From positions 1-6,849 of the forward strand of contig NZ_CAKTVU010000038.1 of the NCBI RefSeq assembly GCF_934630535.1: DNA of 6,849 bases. Reading direction: 5' to 3'. This stretch comes from an uncultured Senegalimassilia sp. (GTDB lineage: Bacteria > Actinomycetota > Coriobacteriia > Coriobacteriales > Eggerthellaceae). Made by a program: the position numbers and the translations under genes. The notes under the pieces were generated by a model. That model searched no databases, was not told where the DNA came from, and worked only from the letters and a program-made list of their open reading frames with translations. Positions within the stretch are counted from its first letter, which is position 1. Each line of letters opens with the position of its first letter. Positions 5,951 through 6,849 of the stretch are shown one piece after another.

Positions 5951-6049
5951 TCGATCCTCCGTCGCGCATGCGCACGCGCGGGCCCACGAGCCTGCGGGGA
6001 CGACAAGGCAGAACGCCCAAAACGCCATTCGAAACGGAAAACAATGCAA

Positions 6050-6113
6050 GCCGCGTCAAAGCGCGGCGAAATCGACGCCCAGCAGAATGCGTCGGATGCG
6101 GGCAGAAAGCCCG
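6050..6113 (-). promoter_or_regulatory. Three consecutive hairpins in the yedE 5' leader
   Basis: In transcript order the leader contains CGGGC-N5-GCCCG (6113-6099), CGACGC-N10-GCGTCG (6094-6073) and GCCGCG-N6-CGCGGC (6067-6050), all with perfect stems and only 4-5 bases between them. They lie about 40-100 nt after the predicted start and 140 nt before yedE. The compact series suggests a structured RNA element. I do not recognise any named riboswitch, and GC-rich DNA makes small stems easily. Confidence 0.4.
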
Positions 6114-6157
6114 TGACAGAATGATTGCGCTAGCAGAATTCGCGCAAGCAATGCCGT

Positions 6158-6186
6158 ATTGTAAAAAGAGGTTGCTTTCCTGTCAA
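6158..6186 (-). promoter_or_regulatory. Near-consensus promoter of the yedE operon
   Basis: On the minus strand TTGACA (6186-6181), 17 bases, then TACAAT (6163-6158) give a perfect -35 and a -10 one base from consensus. Transcription should start near 6151 and run leftward into yedE, leaving a leader of about 240 nt, long enough for control after initiation. A promoter this strong in front of a transporter argues for regulation through the leader or a repressor. Confidence 0.85.
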
Positions 6187-6238
6187 AGTCAGCGGGCGCT
6201 AATCTTCCCCGAGCGGTAGACGGGGCGTCTGCGAAAAC

Positions 6239-6293
6239 TTTGCCTATAGGGTTTGCCGCGGATTTGCCTATAGAGGAGGTCGCAGGATTGCCT
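6239..6293. repeat. TTTGCC short-repeat cluster
   Basis: TTTGCCTATAG occurs twice in full (6239-6249 and 6263-6273). A shortened TTTGCC lies between them (6252-6257) and an ATTGCCT follows (6287-6293). Offsets are 13, 11 and 24 bases, close to whole helical turns. The cluster lies 50-110 bases upstream of the yedE promoter and could be an array of binding sites. No protein is known for it from this window. Confidence 0.45.
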
Positions 6294-6402
6294 GATAAGG
6301 CCTCCCGCATCTTCGCTGTAGCATCGCAAGCAGGAATCGATCGCATTGCCGTTGCGTCACCTACGGAGCCCTCATAGTGCTACCACAGCATCGTCCTGAA
6401 GC

Positions 6403-6431
6403 ACCATCCATTTGTGATGGTTCTGTGATGG
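6403..6431. repeat. GATGG direct and inverted repeats before the tRNA-fMet promoter
   Basis: TGTGATGG is repeated at 6413-6420 and 6424-6431, an 11-base period. The first copy also forms a dyad with ACCATC (6403-6408) against GATGGT (6416-6421) across seven bases. The group ends 12 bases before the -35 of the tRNA-fMet promoter, a position suited to an activator. Confidence 0.35.
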
Positions 6432-6443
6432 ATAATCATTTGC

Positions 6444-6472
6444 TTGCATCACGGCGGAAAGGCGCGTATAGT
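6444..6472 (+). promoter_or_regulatory. Promoter of tRNA-fMet
   Basis: TTGCAT (6444-6449) and TATAGT (6467-6472) are 17 bases apart. The start should be near 6479, giving a leader of about 48 nt that is removed from the mature tRNA. It has the same layout and -10 as the tRNA-Thr promoter. Confidence 0.75.
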
Positions 6473-6526
6473 TCTTTCTCGCAGCTTTTCCAAAACATTC
6501 GGTTCTGAGAAAAGCGGGTCACATAT

Positions 6527-6603
6527 TGCGGGGTGGAGCAGTCTGGTAGCTCGCCGGGCTCATAACCCGGAGGCCGTAGGTTCAAATCCTGCCCCCGCGA
6601 CCA
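6527..6603 (+). tRNA. Initiator tRNA-fMet (anticodon CAT)
   Basis: The 77-nt gene has an encoded CCA end and the initiator hallmarks. Three G-C pairs flank the anticodon loop (GGG-CTCATAA-CCC), the D stem has A11-U24 (GAGC/GCTC), and the 1-72 position is not a Watson-Crick pair. The last is U1·G72 here (TGCGGGG against CCCCGCG), rather than the C1·A72 of Escherichia coli. The T arm GTAGG-TTCAAAT-CCTGC has one G·U pair. The gene has its own promoter and terminator. Confidence 0.96.
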
Positions 6604-6610
6604 AATGTTC

Positions 6611-6635
6611 AAGCCGCCCATCGGGCGGCTTTTTT
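6611..6635 (+). terminator. Terminator of tRNA-fMet
   Basis: AAGCCGCCC (6611-6619) and GGGCGGCTT (6623-6631) form a perfect 9-bp stem with a 3-nt loop, followed by a run of six T residues counting the stem end (6630-6635). It starts seven bases after the CCA end of the tRNA. Confidence 0.93.
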
Positions 6636-6661
6636 GCTGCGTGGTTTTCATTTCTCCTTCT

Positions 6662-6757
6662 AGGTCGGTAATCAGAAACAGCCGCAGCGAGGTCGTCATC
6701 GGCAAGGCCGGCATGCGCCACCAGGAGGTCTCCGAGGCCCCGCTCGAGGCCATCTGA
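6662..6757. other. Coding-like remnant of unknown identity
   Basis: About 95 bases after the tRNA-fMet terminator have strongly GC-ending codons. On the plus strand they read RSEVVIGKAGMRHQEVSEAP and end at TGA (6755-6757), with no start or ribosome binding site. The opposite strand also reads open with GC-ending codons. It may be the tail of a gene cut off by rearrangement next to the tRNA, or simply GC-rich spacer. I do not recognise a family. Confidence 0.2.
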
Positions 6758-6770
6758 GAGGCGCTCGCCA

Positions 6771-6849
6771 ACGCACTGCGAAGCACTGCGAAGCACTGCG
6801 AAGCACTGCGAAGCACTGCGAAGCACTGCGAAGCACTGCGAAGCACTGC
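6771..6849. repeat. 10-bp tandem repeat (AAGCACTGCG), at least 7 units
   Basis: One variant unit ACGCACTGCG (6771-6780) is followed by six perfect AAGCACTGCG units (6781-6840) and nine bases of another that reaches the window end. The true length is therefore unknown. Ten bases is one helical turn and not a multiple of three, so every frame yields the same permuted peptide; this is DNA-level repetition, not a protein. It is a likely variable-number locus, and the window or an assembly may end because of it. Confidence 0.92.

Larger units (their letters stand above)
6187..6443. other. Intergenic region between yedE promoter and tRNA-fMet promoter
   Basis: This divergent region contains no supportable gene. 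It carries the TTTGCC repeat cluster (6239-6293), the small hairpin GCCT-GATA-AGGC (6290-6301), and the GATGG repeats (6403-6431). A minus-strand frame is open across 6056-6346, but it runs through the yedE promoter, has no ribosome binding site and shows no family resemblance. Confidence 0.5.

Noticed and set aside
4778..6124. Plus-strand open frame of 448 codons opposite yedE
   Set aside because: Same antisense composition effect; it continues through the yedE leader and shows no domain.
6436..6846. Open frames on both strands across the tRNA-fMet gene
   Set aside because: Peptides such as GQDLNLRPPGYEPGELPDCS are the well-known false proteins made by translating a tRNA gene, and the rest is the 10-bp repeat read in three frames.
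1..6849. CRISPR array, insertion sequence or transposase
   Set aside because: No repeat-spacer pattern, no terminal inverted repeats with target duplications and no recombinase domain are visible; the repeats present are tandem without spacers.

Overview
This 6.8 kb window is high-GC bacterial DNA. The lineage best suggested by the proteins is an anaerobic gut-type actinobacterium of the Coriobacteriia (Eggerthellaceae-like). The grounds are high GC with GC-ending codons, canonical -35/-10 promoters, and a selenium-type YedE/TusA/DUF3343 cluster beside an APC permease and a Usp protein. This assignment is inference, since no marker gene is present. All six confident protein genes lie on the minus strand. 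They sit between two tRNA genes that point outward: tRNA-Thr(CGT) at the left on the minus strand and initiator tRNA-fMet(CAT) at the right on the plus strand.

Layout from left to right: a hairpin at the edge; the tRNA-Thr terminator, gene and promoter (about 76-252); a roughly 300-base non-coding stretch holding four degenerate ~42-bp tandem repeats just downstream of a Usp-family gene (495-983); a 328-base gap with a terminator; a 466-residue APC-superfamily amino acid/polyamine permease (1312-2712); a 436-base gap with a bidirectional terminator; an acetamidase/formamidase-family hydrolase (3149-4060); a terminator; then DUF3343 (4310-4549), a 68-residue TusA-like protein (4553-4759) and a YedE-type membrane transporter (4811-5911). 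The last three form one leftward operon, yedE first. Its promoter is nearly perfect (TTGACA-17-TACAAT at 6158-6186). Its roughly 240-nt leader contains three successive hairpins and an 8-codon upstream ORF with an ideal Shine-Dalgarno, whose stop abuts the ribosome binding site of the TTG-started yedE.

The right part holds a non-coding stretch with short repeats (TTTGCCTATAG twice, TGTGATGG twice), the tRNA-fMet promoter, gene and terminator, a short stretch of coding-like DNA, and a perfect 10-bp tandem repeat that runs off the window edge.

Functionally, YedE imports or moves a selenium or sulfur species across the membrane. The TusA-like and DUF3343 proteins each carry a single exposed-type cysteine and are plausible cytoplasmic carriers for it. 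The permease and the amidase are separate transcription units that could together supply amino-nitrogen compounds and ammonia; that link is only positional. The most unusual item is the leader of the yedE operon, a possible uORF-based or structure-based control element for selenium/sulfur trafficking.
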